64,000 nucleotides of DNA from Cytophagaceae bacterium UBA7467 (GCA_002479785.1 DLPD01000009.1:26066-90065); one strand, 5' to 3'; positions 17,888-26,925 are shown, counted from the first letter of the stretch. Program-made: numbers and translations. The notes: generated from the letters alone by a model not told the origin.

Positions 17888-19414
17888 TCAGCCTGACCAG
17901 TTTTCGCGATCTAAATTTCGGTAGGTGATGGCCTCAGCTAGGTGTTTCGATTGTATCGAAGGGGAAAGGGCTAGGTCAGCAATGGTTCTTGCCATTTTTA
18001 AAATCCGATCATGAGCCCGCGCGGACAATTGCAGTTTTTCAATCGCATTTTGTAGTAGTGAAGAGGAAGTGGAATCGAGTACACAAACCTGTTTGACTTG
18101 CGCGGCATTCATCTGGGCATTCGTTTGAATTTTAGGTGTATGTTGAAATCGATTTTGTTGTTGAGTCCTGGCCTTGATGACTCGATCTCTGATGGCTGCG
18201 CTTGACTCACTAGCCTGTGCTGTAAACATTTCTGGGTATTTTAGCGGGAATACTTCTAAATGCATATCGATTCGATCTAATAATGGCCCTGAAATGCGGT
18301 GTAAATACCGATCCACCTGATAGGGTTTGCAGGTACACGGTTTGTCTGGGTGATGAAAATAGCCACAAGGGCATGGGTTCATGGCAGAGATCAATAGAAA
18401 ATTGGCCGGAAATTCTACGGTACCATTCGCTCGGGAAATGGGTACTTTTCGTTCTTCTAATGGCTGTCTCAATAGTTCTAAAACGTGGCGTTGAAATTCC
18501 GGGAGTTCATCCAGAAATAAGACCCCTTGATGTGCAAGCGAAATTTCACCCGGTTGAGGGTTTGTGCGTCCACCGATTAATGCGGTAGACGTGATACTAT
18601 GATGCAATGCTCGAAATGGCCGTTCTGTAATCAAGGGATTTTCCGAACTGAGTTTTCCTATGATCGAGTGAATTTGAGTGGTTTCGATAATTTCTTGCAG
18701 GCTCATGGGTGGCATAATGGATGGGATGCGCTTCGCCATCATCGTTTTTCCAGCGCCAGGTGGGCCTACGAGGATCAGATTGTGACCACCAGCCACTGCA
18801 ATTTCGATGGCCCGTTTCGCTTTTTCTTGGCCTTTAATTTGGGAGAAGTCATCTGTGTAATGCAAAGCCTCTTGCGGAAGGTGTGGTGCTTTCACAGGTG
18901 CTTGCGTTCTACCGTGCAAGAAGCGAATGGTATCTCGCAAATTCGCCATTCCATAAATGTTCAGGCCATCTATCAAAGCGGCCTCGATGGCATTTTCGCG
19001 TGGGAGGATGATCGATTTGATTCCTTGTTTTTTAGCCTCAATGGCCATGGATAAGGCCCCTTTAATGGGGCGAATTTCCCCGGTTAGGGAAAGCTCACCC
19101 ATGATTAAATAGTCCGAAAGTCCAGTCATCTTTGTCTGTTCAGAGGCTTGTAATAATCCTAGAGCGATGGGAAGGTCATAACCGGAACCTTCCTTTCGGA
19201 TGTCTGCGGGGGCTAGGTTAATGACCACTTTTCGGCGTGGGAAGAAATAGCCGATTTGTTTGATGGCGGATTCTACGCGTTGGATGGATTCTTTGATAGT
19301 AGAATCGGGGAGGCCTACTAAATAACATTTAGAGCCTTGTCCTACGTGGGTTTCAATGGTGATAATGGAGGCGTGTATGCCTATGAGGGCACTGCCAAAC
19401 GTTTTCGCTAACAT
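17888..19414 (-). CDS. comM: YifB/ComM-type Mg-chelatase-like AAA+ ATPase
   Basis: 508 residues. The N-terminal LonB-like fold (about 1-170, GLPDSTIKES and ADIRKEGSGYDLPIALG) precedes the AAA+ domain with Walker A GPPGAGKTMMAK near 215 and the C-terminal Mg-chelatase domain (about 400-508). A Cys-rich stretch, CPCGYFHHPDKPCTCKP, near residue 350 is usual for the family. In naturally competent bacteria ComM is a branch-migration helicase for incoming DNA; whether this organism is competent cannot be told here. Confidence 0.95.
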   Translation of the reverse strand: MLAKTFGSALIGIHASIITIETHVGQGSKCYLVGLPDSTIKESIQRVESAIKQIGYFFPRRKVVINLAPADIRKEGSGYDLPIALGLLQASEQTKMTGLSDYLIMGELSLTGEIRPIKGALSMAIEAKKQGIKSIILPRENAIEAALIDGLNIYGMANLRDTIRFLHGRTQAPVKAPHLPQEALHYTDDFSQIKGQEKAKRAIEIAVAGGHNLILVGPPGAGKTMMAKRIPSIMPPMSLQEIIETTQIHSIIGKLSSENPLITERPFRALHHSITSTALIGGRTNPQPGEISLAHQGVLFLDELPEFQRHVLELLRQPLEERKVPISRANGTVEFPANFLLISAMNPCPCGYFHHPDKPCTCKPYQVDRYLHRISGPLLDRIDMHLEVFPLKYPEMFTAQASESSAAIRDRVIKARTQQQNRFQHTPKIQTNAQMNAAQVKQVCVLDSTSSSLLQNAIEKLQLSARAHDRILKMARTIADLALSPSIQSKHLAEAITYRNLDRENWSG

Positions 19415-19455
19415 AGTGGTCGTTTAAGACACAATGTTAAATGAACAATCCCGAA

Positions 19456-20361
19456 TTAAATATCAGTTAATTGGACTCCTGCAGCATTTACCAACAACTT
19501 GGTTTTTACACCAAAGACCAATGGCTGATTGTTCGGAATATGACCCGCAGGATAATCAAAAGCAATTGGATAGGATGTCCCTGAAGTATGTTCAGCCACT
19601 AATTCAAAAGCCGTTTTTCCGATGGTTAAACTCGCCTCGTTGCAATCGGTAAATCCTCCCACGATGAGGCCGGCTAGGTTTTGGAATAATCCGGCACGTT
19701 TTAATTGCAAGAGCATGCGATCAACGTGGTACAAACGTTCGCCTATTTCTTCTAGGAATAAAATTTTACCTGCTGTCGAGGCAAAAGTAGGGGATCCTAT
19801 TAAATGGCTTAGAAGGGATAGATTTCCACCAATGATCTCTGCGGAGGCTTCACCCAATCGGTTCAAGGGATGGAAAGGGGCTGAAATGGAAGTAGAGCCT
19901 TCGAAAAGAGCAGTATGCAACTGTTTTAAAGCGGCTTCACCGCCTTTTTGGCAAAAATTATGCGGCATAGGTCCATGAATGCTCGCAAATCCGAGGCGGT
20001 CTACCTCACATAAAAGTGCCGTAATGTCGGAAAACCCCACGATCCATTTGGGATGCGTCTTAAAACCCGAAAAATCCAAGGAATCTAAAAGTCGAGAGGA
20101 CCCATATCCACCTCGAATGGGAAAAATGGCCTTAATAGACGGGTCATCTAGCATTTGCTGTAAATCAGCTAAACGTTCTTCATCCGTACCGCCCAATCCG
20201 AAATGGCGAGACAAGTAATTAGGCGCATTTCGCACGCGAAGCCCCCAGTTTTCTAATACTTCCACTCCATGCTTCCAGTTTTCCGTAGGAGGAAAAGAAG
20301 CAGGGGATAAAATCGCGACTTCGTCGCCAGGCTGCAAATACGGTGGAATGATCCGAGTCAT
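19456..20361 (-). CDS. LD-carboxypeptidase (peptidase S66)
   Basis: Removes the terminal D-alanine from murein tetrapeptides during cell-wall recycling. 301 residues, usual length, no signal peptide, so cytoplasmic. The nucleophile Ser sits in RGGYGSSRLLD near residue 110, the catalytic Glu in LFLEEIGERLY near 210, and the His in AGHIPNNQP near 278. It is transcribed divergently from the glycosyltransferase cluster, with about 140 bases between the start codons. Confidence 0.94.
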   Translation of the reverse strand: MTRIIPPYLQPGDEVAILSPASFPPTENWKHGVEVLENWGLRVRNAPNYLSRHFGLGGTDEERLADLQQMLDDPSIKAIFPIRGGYGSSRLLDSLDFSGFKTHPKWIVGFSDITALLCEVDRLGFASIHGPMPHNFCQKGGEAALKQLHTALFEGSTSISAPFHPLNRLGEASAEIIGGNLSLLSHLIGSPTFASTAGKILFLEEIGERLYHVDRMLLQLKRAGLFQNLAGLIVGGFTDCNEASLTIGKTAFELVAEHTSGTSYPIAFDYPAGHIPNNQPLVFGVKTKLLVNAAGVQLTDI

Positions 20362-20501
20362 AGCGTAAATATCTCCTTTTTTTTAGGATCCTCAAGGGCT
20401 AAATTTCGTAATATTGTAAAAAATCTATCTCTATCGCTCCTGCAGATTTAAATCTTGTCCATCCAATTTACAACCCACATCCGGGCTGGGCAGAGGAATT
20501 A

Positions 20502-21158
20502 GTGCATTATTATACCTTATTTAAGGGGGCAATTCCGGCTGAAACGGGAATTCATACCTATTTAGTAAATGACGGCAGTAAATCGGGCATTTCTCAAGAG
20601 GATATACAATTATTAACAGAGAAAATAGGGGGTTTTACCTACATCGATTCACCTATTAATCAGGGTAAAGGCGGCGCCTTGCGGGAGGCCGTGCGGCAAA
20701 CGACTGGTAAATGGGTTATTTACACGGATGCCGATTATCCCTATTTGATTGCTAATGCGGTGGAAATGTTTCGTCTACTTTCCTCAGATACTGCGGATGT
20801 GGTGGTGGGGGTGCGAGATGAACAATATTACGATCAATTGCCCTTAGGACGTAAAATATTTTCCCTTTCGTTGAAGGTGATGAATTATTTGTTTTTCCCT
20901 CAATTAAAGGTAAAGGACACGCAATCTGGCTTGAAAGGATTTAATCAAAAAGGGAAGGAAGTCTTCTTGAAGACGCGGATTCCGGCTTTTTTGTTTGATA
21001 TGGAGTTTTTGGTTTTGGCTTCCAAAAGATCCGATATTCGGATCCAGTGGATTTATGTTCAAGCGCGTGAAGGAATTGTTTTTTCGACGATGCGCGCAAA
21101 GACCATTTTAACTGAATTGTATAATTTCATTTCCATTTTATTCAGGATAAATAAATGA
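20502..21158 (+). CDS. Family 2 glycosyltransferase, start codon unclear
   Basis: DPM1-like GT2: NDGSKSG, NQGKGGALREAV and the DxD-bearing TDADYPYL lie in the expected order, with KDTQSGLKGF later. As drawn from GTG 20502 (218 residues) it lacks the first nucleotide-binding strand. The same frame is open back to 20412 and encodes a fitting N-terminus (VHPIYNPHPGWAEEL), but between the TAA at 20409-20411 and 20502 there is no in-frame ATG, GTG or TTG. The real start may be a non-standard codon (ATC 20427 or 20433, ATT 20466) or the start may have been lost. It overlaps the next gene by 4 bases. Probably makes a polyprenyl-phosphate sugar. Confidence 0.8.
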   Translation: MHYYTLFKGAIPAETGIHTYLVNDGSKSGISQEDIQLLTEKIGGFTYIDSPINQGKGGALREAVRQTTGKWVIYTDADYPYLIANAVEMFRLLSSDTADVVVGVRDEQYYDQLPLGRKIFSLSLKVMNYLFFPQLKVKDTQSGLKGFNQKGKEVFLKTRIPAFLFDMEFLVLASKRSDIRIQWIYVQAREGIVFSTMRAKTILTELYNFISILFRINK

Positions 21159-21925
21159 ATCCAATTCTGATCACGATTGATGTGGAAGAATGCGATATTC
21201 CGTTGGAATATGGTTTTGAGATACCTCTAGAAGAACAGTTAGCTATTTCTACAGAAGGTTTGACTCATTTCATGCAGATTGTGGAGGAGGCAGGAGTCCC
21301 GGTAACTATTTTTTGTACCGGCGTTTATGCCGAAAATAATCCTGAATGGATTAAATCGCTGCGTCCGATGCACGAATTAGCCTCTCACGGCTACTTTCAC
21401 GGGCATTTTGACGCTTCGAAGGACCTTCCTAACTCGAAGAAACTTTTAGAAAAATTAAGCAATAAACCCGTCACAGGTTTCCGAATGGCTCGCATGCAAT
21501 ATGTGGAGGAGGCAGAGATTTTGAAAGCAGGGTATACTTACCATTCGTCATTGAATCCCACCTGGATTCCTGGTCGGTATGATCACCGGGATAAACCAAC
21601 GAAACCATTCTTTGAGAAAGGGCTATGGAACGTGCCTGCTTCGGTGAGCCCTTGGCTACGTATTCCCCTTTTTTGGTTGGCTTTTAAGAACTTTCCTTTG
21701 TGGTTATACACCTTTTTAGCCAAACGGACGCTGTGTAAACAAGGCTTTTTGAATATCTATTTTCACCCCTGGGAATTCGCAGATTTAAGTAAATATCCGC
21801 TTCCGGCTCATGTGAAAAGAGGGCATAATGGTCCATTACGAGATAAATTGCGCTCTTTTTTAGAGCAAATGAAAGGAGAAGGAGAATTTACCACCATGGC
21901 TAAAATGCTTTCGAATCATGAATAA
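21155..21925 (+). CDS. Polysaccharide deacetylase-family protein
   Basis: 256 residues with the NodB-homology fold: ITIDVEECD supplies the first metal-binding Asp near residue 8-10 and ASHGYFHGHFD the His pair near 75-85; a late FHPWEF His motif is near 205. No signal peptide. It starts within the stop of the GT2 gene (ATGA) and overlaps the next membrane gene by 8 bases, so three genes are translated together. It probably removes acetyl or other groups from a lipid-linked sugar or capsule precursor; the substrate is not known. Confidence 0.88.
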   Translation: MNPILITIDVEECDIPLEYGFEIPLEEQLAISTEGLTHFMQIVEEAGVPVTIFCTGVYAENNPEWIKSLRPMHELASHGYFHGHFDASKDLPNSKKLLEKLSNKPVTGFRMARMQYVEEAEILKAGYTYHSSLNPTWIPGRYDHRDKPTKPFFEKGLWNVPASVSPWLRIPLFWLAFKNFPLWLYTFLAKRTLCKQGFLNIYFHPWEFADLSKYPLPAHVKRGHNGPLRDKLRSFLEQMKGEGEFTTMAKMLSNHE

Positions 21926-23057
21926 GAAATCCACTTTACTGATTATTTGGGCCTTAGCAGGTTTAGTGACGGGCTGGAAGCAGTTTTCTTTGAGTGATGT
22001 TCATTCGCACATGAATAATTTTCAGATTTTCAAAGCGAGTTTCGGCCATTTCGTCCATCGAATGCCGCTTTATTTAGAGTATCCTAAAGAATATTTCGAC
22101 CTCTATCTATATGGACCCATTTTTCCCATCTTGATGGCCCCGTTTTCGATGCTCCCGGATGGTCCTAGTGTCATTTTGTGGAATGTGGTGAATTCGGTGG
22201 TGTTATTTATTACGCTTTGGCATTTGCCTTTAGTTGAAAACAAACGGGTTGCGATTACCTGGATTGTATTGAATTCGTCTATCACGGCCTTATTAAACAC
22301 GCAGTTTCACGCGCTTTGTTTAGCCTTGATTATTTGGTCCTATATCTGCGTTGAGAAAAAAAACTACTTCTGGGCGACGCTTTGGATCGCTTTAGGGATC
22401 TATATTAAATTGTATGGTGTGGTCGGATTAGCGTTTTTCTTTTTTGCCAAAGATCGTCTCCGTTTCGCCGCTTACTTCGTTTTCTGGCTATTGCTGATCG
22501 GTTTTATACCTTTGGCCTTAGGCGGCTTCGGTTACGGAATCCAAACCTACCGCGAATGGATGGGTATTTTAGCACACAAAAACGAGCTGAACGAAAACAT
22601 CAAAAATATTCGTACGGACGTATGTGTCATGGGAATGATTCGCCGCTGGACGGGCGATCCGACTGTGTCGAATCTGTGGTTCCTTATCCCTTCGATGATT
22701 TTGAATGTGTATTTGTTCTTCCAAACCAAAAAATGGTCAGACTCTGACTTCAGGCTTCGTATATTAGCCTTCGTTCTACTATATATAATGCTTGCAAGCA
22801 CGGGTACAGAATCCCCTACGTTAGTGATGGCATTCCCGGCGGTCGGAATCTGGTTTGTGCTAGGGGAAAAAACGAAGGAACGCTGGGCAATGTTGATCTT
22901 TACCTTGTTGATTTCGAGCTTTTCGCCCACCGATTTATTCCCCGCTTATATAAGGAATGAATTTATCAATCCGTTAGCCCTAATGATCTTGCCTTTGTTA
23001 GGCATTTGGCTTTGGCTGGCTTGGGACCTCTTTAGAGAAAAACAACCTCAGTTATGA
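21918..23057 (+). CDS. Multi-pass membrane glycosyltransferase (GT87/DUF2029-like)
   Basis: 379 residues with about ten hydrophobic helices; the pattern (short periplasmic loop with a conserved acidic residue after the first helix, SDVHSHM) fits GT-C enzymes that use polyprenyl-phosphate sugars. It is the last gene of a coupled set with GT2 and a deacetylase; together they would make a lipid-linked sugar in the cytoplasm, trim it, and transfer it outside (inference). Its end overlaps the convergent DUF721 gene by 26 bases. Confidence 0.78.
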   Translation: MNKKSTLLIIWALAGLVTGWKQFSLSDVHSHMNNFQIFKASFGHFVHRMPLYLEYPKEYFDLYLYGPIFPILMAPFSMLPDGPSVILWNVVNSVVLFITLWHLPLVENKRVAITWIVLNSSITALLNTQFHALCLALIIWSYICVEKKNYFWATLWIALGIYIKLYGVVGLAFFFFAKDRLRFAAYFVFWLLLIGFIPLALGGFGYGIQTYREWMGILAHKNELNENIKNIRTDVCVMGMIRRWTGDPTVSNLWFLIPSMILNVYLFFQTKKWSDSDFRLRILAFVLLYIMLASTGTESPTLVMAFPAVGIWFVLGEKTKERWAMLIFTLLISSFSPTDLFPAYIRNEFINPLALMILPLLGIWLWLAWDLFREKQPQL

Positions 23058-23364
23058 TGTCCTGTTGAGCGGTTTTGTTCAATAGTTCGATCAATTTTTG
23101 CCTTGCCATAAGTAGCTCCTTCTTCAAAGGGGCAGAATCAATCCCTAGAAAGAGTTTTTTATCCTTAATAAAGACTTTCGTCGTTCTGGCCGCAATAGGT
23201 TTTCCCATAATCTCTTCCCAATGTGCTATGATATAAGTTTCATCATATTTGTTTTGTAAGGAATAGACCCGCAAAAGCGATTCAATCGCTTCTTTCAAGC
23301 TCATATGATCCTTACTTCTGGTGGAAGCGCGGGGGCCTTTCGGGTTGAATGGAGAGTCTATCAT
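23032..23364 (-). CDS. DUF721 protein (DciA-like)
   Basis: 110 residues with the DUF721 pattern: SLKEAIESLLRVY near residue 25, WEEIMGKPIAARTT near 48-60, and the late hydrophobic KKELLMARQKLIELLN. Some DUF721 members (DciA) load the replicative helicase DnaB in bacteria without DnaC; this short form has no extra domain, so that role is possible but unproven. Convergent with, and overlapping, the GT87-like gene by 26 bases. Confidence 0.85.
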   Translation of the reverse strand: MIDSPFNPKGPRASTRSKDHMSLKEAIESLLRVYSLQNKYDETYIIAHWEEIMGKPIAARTTKVFIKDKKLFLGIDSAPLKKELLMARQKLIELLNKTAQQDIITEVVFL

Positions 23365-23381
23365 GGGGGTATATTGATTCC

Positions 23382-23389
23382 CAAAATTA
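23382..23389 (-). promoter_or_regulatory. -7 box for the DUF721 gene
   Basis: Minus strand TAATTTTG, 18 bases upstream of the start at 23364. Confidence 0.5.
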
Positions 23390-23595
23390 AGCCATTAATT
23401 AGGTTTAATCAGGAATTTCTCAACAAAATTTAATTTTTTTTCATTTTTTTTATAATTCAATAATCCCAAAATAGTACCCTAAAATTATCTGTTATTAGTA
23501 GAAAATATCGGATTAGTACAATAGTATAAAATCTGTGACCTGTCCCTAACCCTACAATGATTGTTTAAAGGGTGAAAATTATATTAGAATTCTAT

Positions 23596-23603
23596 TACTT
23601 TTG
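23596..23603 (+). promoter_or_regulatory. -7 box for the exbB operon
   Basis: TACTTTTG matches TAnnTTTG; the leader to the exbB ATG at 23711 would be about 100 bases. Confidence 0.5.
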
Positions 23604-23710
23604 CCTTTACTGAAAAGGAAAGCGAAAGTCTAAACTATGAAAACTACGATCGCCGCATTTTCAACAAGTTTTATTAAAAAATAATTCTTTAACCCCAAAT
23701 TACCAAACTA

Positions 23711-24547
23711 ATGAGTACACAACAACCAAAGCCAGCTGCTAAGCCAGCTGCAACCGAAAAAAAATCTGGAGGTATTTCTGCAGGTTTAATTCTAATTGTC
23801 CTTTTTGCAATTGCCCTTGCAATCTACAATTTTGTAATGGGTGACCCATCTCACTTTGAAGGTGGTACAACAGAAGGACACCCACTTCCAGGTGACTACT
23901 TTGGTGTAGTTTACAAAGGTGGTGTTATCGTGCCAGTTTTGATGACTTGTTTCTTAACTGCATTAACTTTCTCAATCGAGCGTTTATTCACAATCGGTAA
24001 AGCAAAAGGAACTGGTGATGTGAATGCATTCGTACGTTCAGTACAAGCTGCTTTAGACAAAGACGATGTGGAAGGTGCTTTGAAAGCTTGTGATAAGCAA
24101 AAAGGTTCTGTAGGTAATGTAACATTAGCTGCAATCAAAAAATACAAAGCTTTAACTACTGAGAAATCTTTAGACAAAGAGCAAAAATTAGCAGCATTGA
24201 GCAAAGAAGTAGAAGAAGCTACTTCATTAGAATTGCCAATGTTAGAGAAAAACTTAACGATCATCGCAACTTTAGCATCGGTATCTACTTTGATCGGTCT
24301 ATTAGGAACGGTAGTTGGTATGATCAAGGCCTTCGCGTCATTAGGTAACTCAGGTGGATCAACAGATTCATCAGCGTTAGCAAATGGTATCTCTGAAGCC
24401 TTAATCAACACGGCATTAGGTATCGGTACTTCAGCGATCTGTATCATTGCATACAACGTGTTTACAGCGAAAATTGACGAGTTAACTTACAGCATCGACG
24501 AAATCGGCTTAAGTGTTAACCAAAACTACGCAACGCATCACAATTAA
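23711..24547 (+). CDS. exbB: ExbB/TolQ/MotA-type proton channel subunit
   Basis: Inner-membrane channel protein that with ExbD converts the proton gradient into force on TonB. 278 residues: a Pro/Ala/Lys-rich cytoplasmic start (AAKPAATEKKSGG), a first helix near 22-40, a second near 72-92, and the MotA/ExbB core (about 170-265) with LLGTVVGMIKAF and the final helix NTALGIGTSAICII. It opens a tight run with two exbD genes and tonB. The extra N-terminal helix is a Bacteroidota feature. Confidence 0.95.
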   Translation: MSTQQPKPAAKPAATEKKSGGISAGLILIVLFAIALAIYNFVMGDPSHFEGGTTEGHPLPGDYFGVVYKGGVIVPVLMTCFLTALTFSIERLFTIGKAKGTGDVNAFVRSVQAALDKDDVEGALKACDKQKGSVGNVTLAAIKKYKALTTEKSLDKEQKLAALSKEVEEATSLELPMLEKNLTIIATLASVSTLIGLLGTVVGMIKAFASLGNSGGSTDSSALANGISEALINTALGIGTSAICIIAYNVFTAKIDELTYSIDEIGLSVNQNYATHHN

Positions 24548-24616
24548 TATTTGAACTGATTTAGGGGCATTAGCCCTTTCATTCAATTTTATTCACCGTT
24601 CAAAAAAATAATTGTT

Positions 24617-25216
24617 ATGCCAAAAGTTAAAGCTAAACGACATAGTGTCTCACTCGACATGACAGCGATGTGTGACGTGGCTTTCCTTCTTTTGACGTTC
24701 TTCATGTTAACCGCGAAGTTCCGTCCAGAAGAGGCAGTTACGATCACTCCTCCATCTTCTATCTCAGAGAAACCTTTGAATACGAAAGATGGTATGCTAA
24801 TGGTTAGTGTTTCACCAGAAGGTGGCGTTTATTTGGCAACTGATGATCAAATGGCTCGAGAGTTTATGTTAGAGCGCATGGCTAATCGCTATGGTGTTGC
24901 TATCACAGCTGAGATGAAGAAGAACTTTATGGCTTCAGAAATCGTAGGCTATCCTCTAGGAGCAATGCGTCAGGTGTTAAATATGAAACCTTCAGAAGCT
25001 AAAAAGCTAAGCAAGGGAATTCCAATTGATTCAGCCAATAACGAACTTTCGTATTGGGTGGGTTATGCGAAATTGTCTAATCCAGAGTTGAAAGTTGCTA
25101 TCAAAGGAGATAAAGATTCTAACTACAAAGTGTTTGCTGATATCATCGGTACTTTGCAGGCTCAGAACATCAATATCTTCCAATTAGTAACCGGACCGGA
25201 AAATAAACCGAAATAA
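24617..25216 (+). CDS. exbD: ExbD-type biopolymer transport protein, first copy
   Basis: 199 residues with one membrane helix near 15-38 (MTAMCDVAFLLLTFFMLT) bearing the Asp that carries protons in ExbD, and a periplasmic domain. It is about 30-50 residues longer than the classic ExbD, with an insert of about 60 residues mid-domain. Two different ExbD proteins are encoded in succession; their rings may be mixed. Lies between exbB and the second exbD, gaps 69 and 26 bases. Confidence 0.92.
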   Translation: MPKVKAKRHSVSLDMTAMCDVAFLLLTFFMLTAKFRPEEAVTITPPSSISEKPLNTKDGMLMVSVSPEGGVYLATDDQMAREFMLERMANRYGVAITAEMKKNFMASEIVGYPLGAMRQVLNMKPSEAKKLSKGIPIDSANNELSYWVGYAKLSNPELKVAIKGDKDSNYKVFADIIGTLQAQNINIFQLVTGPENKPK

Positions 25217-25242
25217 GTTTTCATTTTTAATTACGAAAAGAA

Positions 25243-25761
25243 ATGGCAGAAATAGATAGCTCCGGTGGCGGGAAGAAAGGCGGCGGGAAGAAGCGTAGTA
25301 AGAAAATGTCGACCAAAATCGACATGACACCTATGGTGGACTTAGGCTTCCTTTTGATTACTTTCTTTATGTTAACAACGACGTTAGCAAAGCCCGTTAC
25401 CATGCAATTAAACATGCCTGATAAAACGGATACAAAGGAAACATCACCTGTAAAATTATCGGAAACACTGACGGTGTGTCCAGATGAGAGCAAGGTGTAT
25501 TACTACCAAGGTATCCCTACTGAAGCAGGTACAGTAATGCAAGTTACTAACTATTCGGAGACTGGAATTCGCAAAGTGATTGCGGACCTGAAAGCGAAAG
25601 TGGGTAATAATTTTACTATCGTGATCAAGCCAACCAAAAAAGCGAAGTATCGCAATATGATTGACATGCTTGATGAATGTGCGATTACTAACAACAAGCG
25701 TTATGCATTGTTAGAGATCGATCCGGATACGGAGGCATTGATTAAACGATCAGGAAAATAA
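25243..25761 (+). CDS. exbD: ExbD-type biopolymer transport protein, second copy
   Basis: 172 residues. A basic Gly/Lys-rich start (GGGKKGGGKKRSKK) is followed by the single helix with the conserved Asp (MTPMVDLGFLLITFFML, about 27-45) and a periplasmic domain ending near GK. The sequence is clearly related to, but distinct from, the first ExbD. It precedes tonB by 34 bases. Confidence 0.93.
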   Translation: MAEIDSSGGGKKGGGKKRSKKMSTKIDMTPMVDLGFLLITFFMLTTTLAKPVTMQLNMPDKTDTKETSPVKLSETLTVCPDESKVYYYQGIPTEAGTVMQVTNYSETGIRKVIADLKAKVGNNFTIVIKPTKKAKYRNMIDMLDECAITNNKRYALLEIDPDTEALIKRSGK

Positions 25762-25795
25762 GCTTATTAAATTAATTTTAAATTAAACGAATATT

Positions 25796-26614
25796 ATGTC
25801 ACAAGTAATAAGCCAAGATGCTACTTTGGACGATATTATCTTCAAGGACAAGAACCGTGAATTCGGCGCCTTTGTTCTGCGTAAGACATATCCTAAAGTA
25901 ATGAAGCGGTCCGTATTACTAGGCTCTGCACTCTTTGTCGGTGCTCTTTTGTTAGCAGCTTTCTGGAAACAGTTAACTGCAGAAGCGGAAGATAAGACTG
26001 AGGTGACTGCTGAAGTAATGAAACTGGATAAGCCAGCTCCACCTAAAAAGGTTGAGTTGCCTCCACCGCCGCCACCGCCACCACCCAAGGAAATTCCTAA
26101 GGTGACCACGACGAAATTCTTACCTCCAGAAATCAAGCATGATGAGGAAGTAACGAAACCAGAACCTCCACCTGAAGAGGTAAGAGGTAATACAGCATCT
26201 GAAACGGTGAAGGGTGAAACGGAAACGTATGAGCCGCCTGTAGATCCAGATGCGAAAGGTTCTGAGCCTGTTGAACCTCCTAAGCCAGCTGAAGATGAAA
26301 TCTTTACGGCGGTTGAGCAACAAGCTGAATTCCCTGGAGGTCCGGGTGCATGGGGACGTTTCTTACAGAAAACGTTGAAATACCCATCTGCTGCTCAGCG
26401 TGCAAACGTAGGTGGTAGAGTATTCGTATCTTTCGTTGTTAATACGGACGGTTCCATTCAAGACGTACAAGTTTTGAAAGGAGTTGGTTTCGGATGTGAC
26501 GAGGAAGCTGTTCGTGTAATCAAGGCTATGCCAAGATGGAATCCAGGTAAGCAATCTGGACGCGCGGTTAGATCTCGTTTTACTCAACCGATCACGTTCG
26601 TTTTATCTGAATAA
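25796..26614 (+). CDS. tonB: TonB energy transducer
   Basis: Links the ExbBD motor to outer-membrane receptors. 272 residues: cytoplasmic start, one helix near 40-60 (VLLGSALFVGALLLAAF), a Pro/Glu/Lys-rich spacer with an eight-proline run near residue 88, and the TonB C-terminal domain (about 180-272) with YPSAAQRANVGGRVFVSFVV and the ending QPITFVLSE. The cytoplasmic start contains IIFKDKNREFGAFVLRK, a pattern common to Bacteroidota TonB. A terminator follows the stop. Confidence 0.96.
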   Translation: MSQVISQDATLDDIIFKDKNREFGAFVLRKTYPKVMKRSVLLGSALFVGALLLAAFWKQLTAEAEDKTEVTAEVMKLDKPAPPKKVELPPPPPPPPPKEIPKVTTTKFLPPEIKHDEEVTKPEPPPEEVRGNTASETVKGETETYEPPVDPDAKGSEPVEPPKPAEDEIFTAVEQQAEFPGGPGAWGRFLQKTLKYPSAAQRANVGGRVFVSFVVNTDGSIQDVQVLKGVGFGCDEEAVRVIKAMPRWNPGKQSGRAVRSRFTQPITFVLSE

Positions 26615-26633
26615 GATATAAACGCTTAACCAT

Positions 26634-26676
26634 AAACAGACCTGCTGAATGTATTTTTAGCAGGTCTGTTTTTTTA
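26634..26676 (+). terminator. Terminator after tonB
   Basis: 13-bp stem 26634-26646 with 26659-26671 (AAACAGACCTGCT and its complement), 12-base loop, then T tract. It lies directly before the next gene, so some read-through may reach the PstS-like gene. Confidence 0.85.
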
Positions 26677-26682
26677 AAGAAA

Positions 26683-26925
26683 ATGAAAAGACCTGTTGCT
26701 ATTTGGATTAATATCGTATTTCGATTGATTGTCGCCTTTGCCTATTTTTTGTTAGGACTGTATGTAGCTTTTTATTCGGAGTTTGATTTGGGTACTAATT
26801 TTGGAGTGCCTACCATTGTTTTATTTGGATTACTATTTATGGCCTATGGCTTGTTCCGTATCTGGAGAGCCTATGCTTATTTCAATTCGACAGATGAGGA
26901 TGAAGATGAATATCAGAAATATTAG
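26683..26925 (+). CDS. Small two-helix membrane protein, function unknown
   Basis: 80 residues: two hydrophobic helices (about 8-30 and 42-62) and a short acidic tail (STDEDEDEYQKY). I do not recognise a named family, but it lies between tonB and the PstS-like lipoprotein and overlaps the latter by about 20 bases, so it probably works with that locus. Starts 7 bases or so after the tonB terminator. Confidence 0.7.
   Translation: MKRPVAIWINIVFRLIVAFAYFLLGLYVAFYSEFDLGTNFGVPTIVLFGLLFMAYGLFRIWRAYAYFNSTDEDEDEYQKY

Larger units (their letters stand above)
23365..23710. other. Intergenic region with divergent promoters
   Basis: 346 bases, very AT-rich, between DUF721 (minus) and exbB (plus). It holds a -7 box on each strand (23382-23389 minus, 23596-23603 plus) and a possible 15-codon reading frame at 23637-23684 (MKTTIAAFSTSFIKK) 26 bases before exbB. 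No other structure stands out. Confidence 0.6.

Noticed and set aside
23911..24456. 181-codon ORF antisense to exbB
   Set aside because: Shadow of exbB codon usage; no start context or homology.
26783..26905. Longer N-terminus for the PstS-like protein
   Set aside because: It would overlap the small membrane gene for most of its length and hide the lipoprotein signal.
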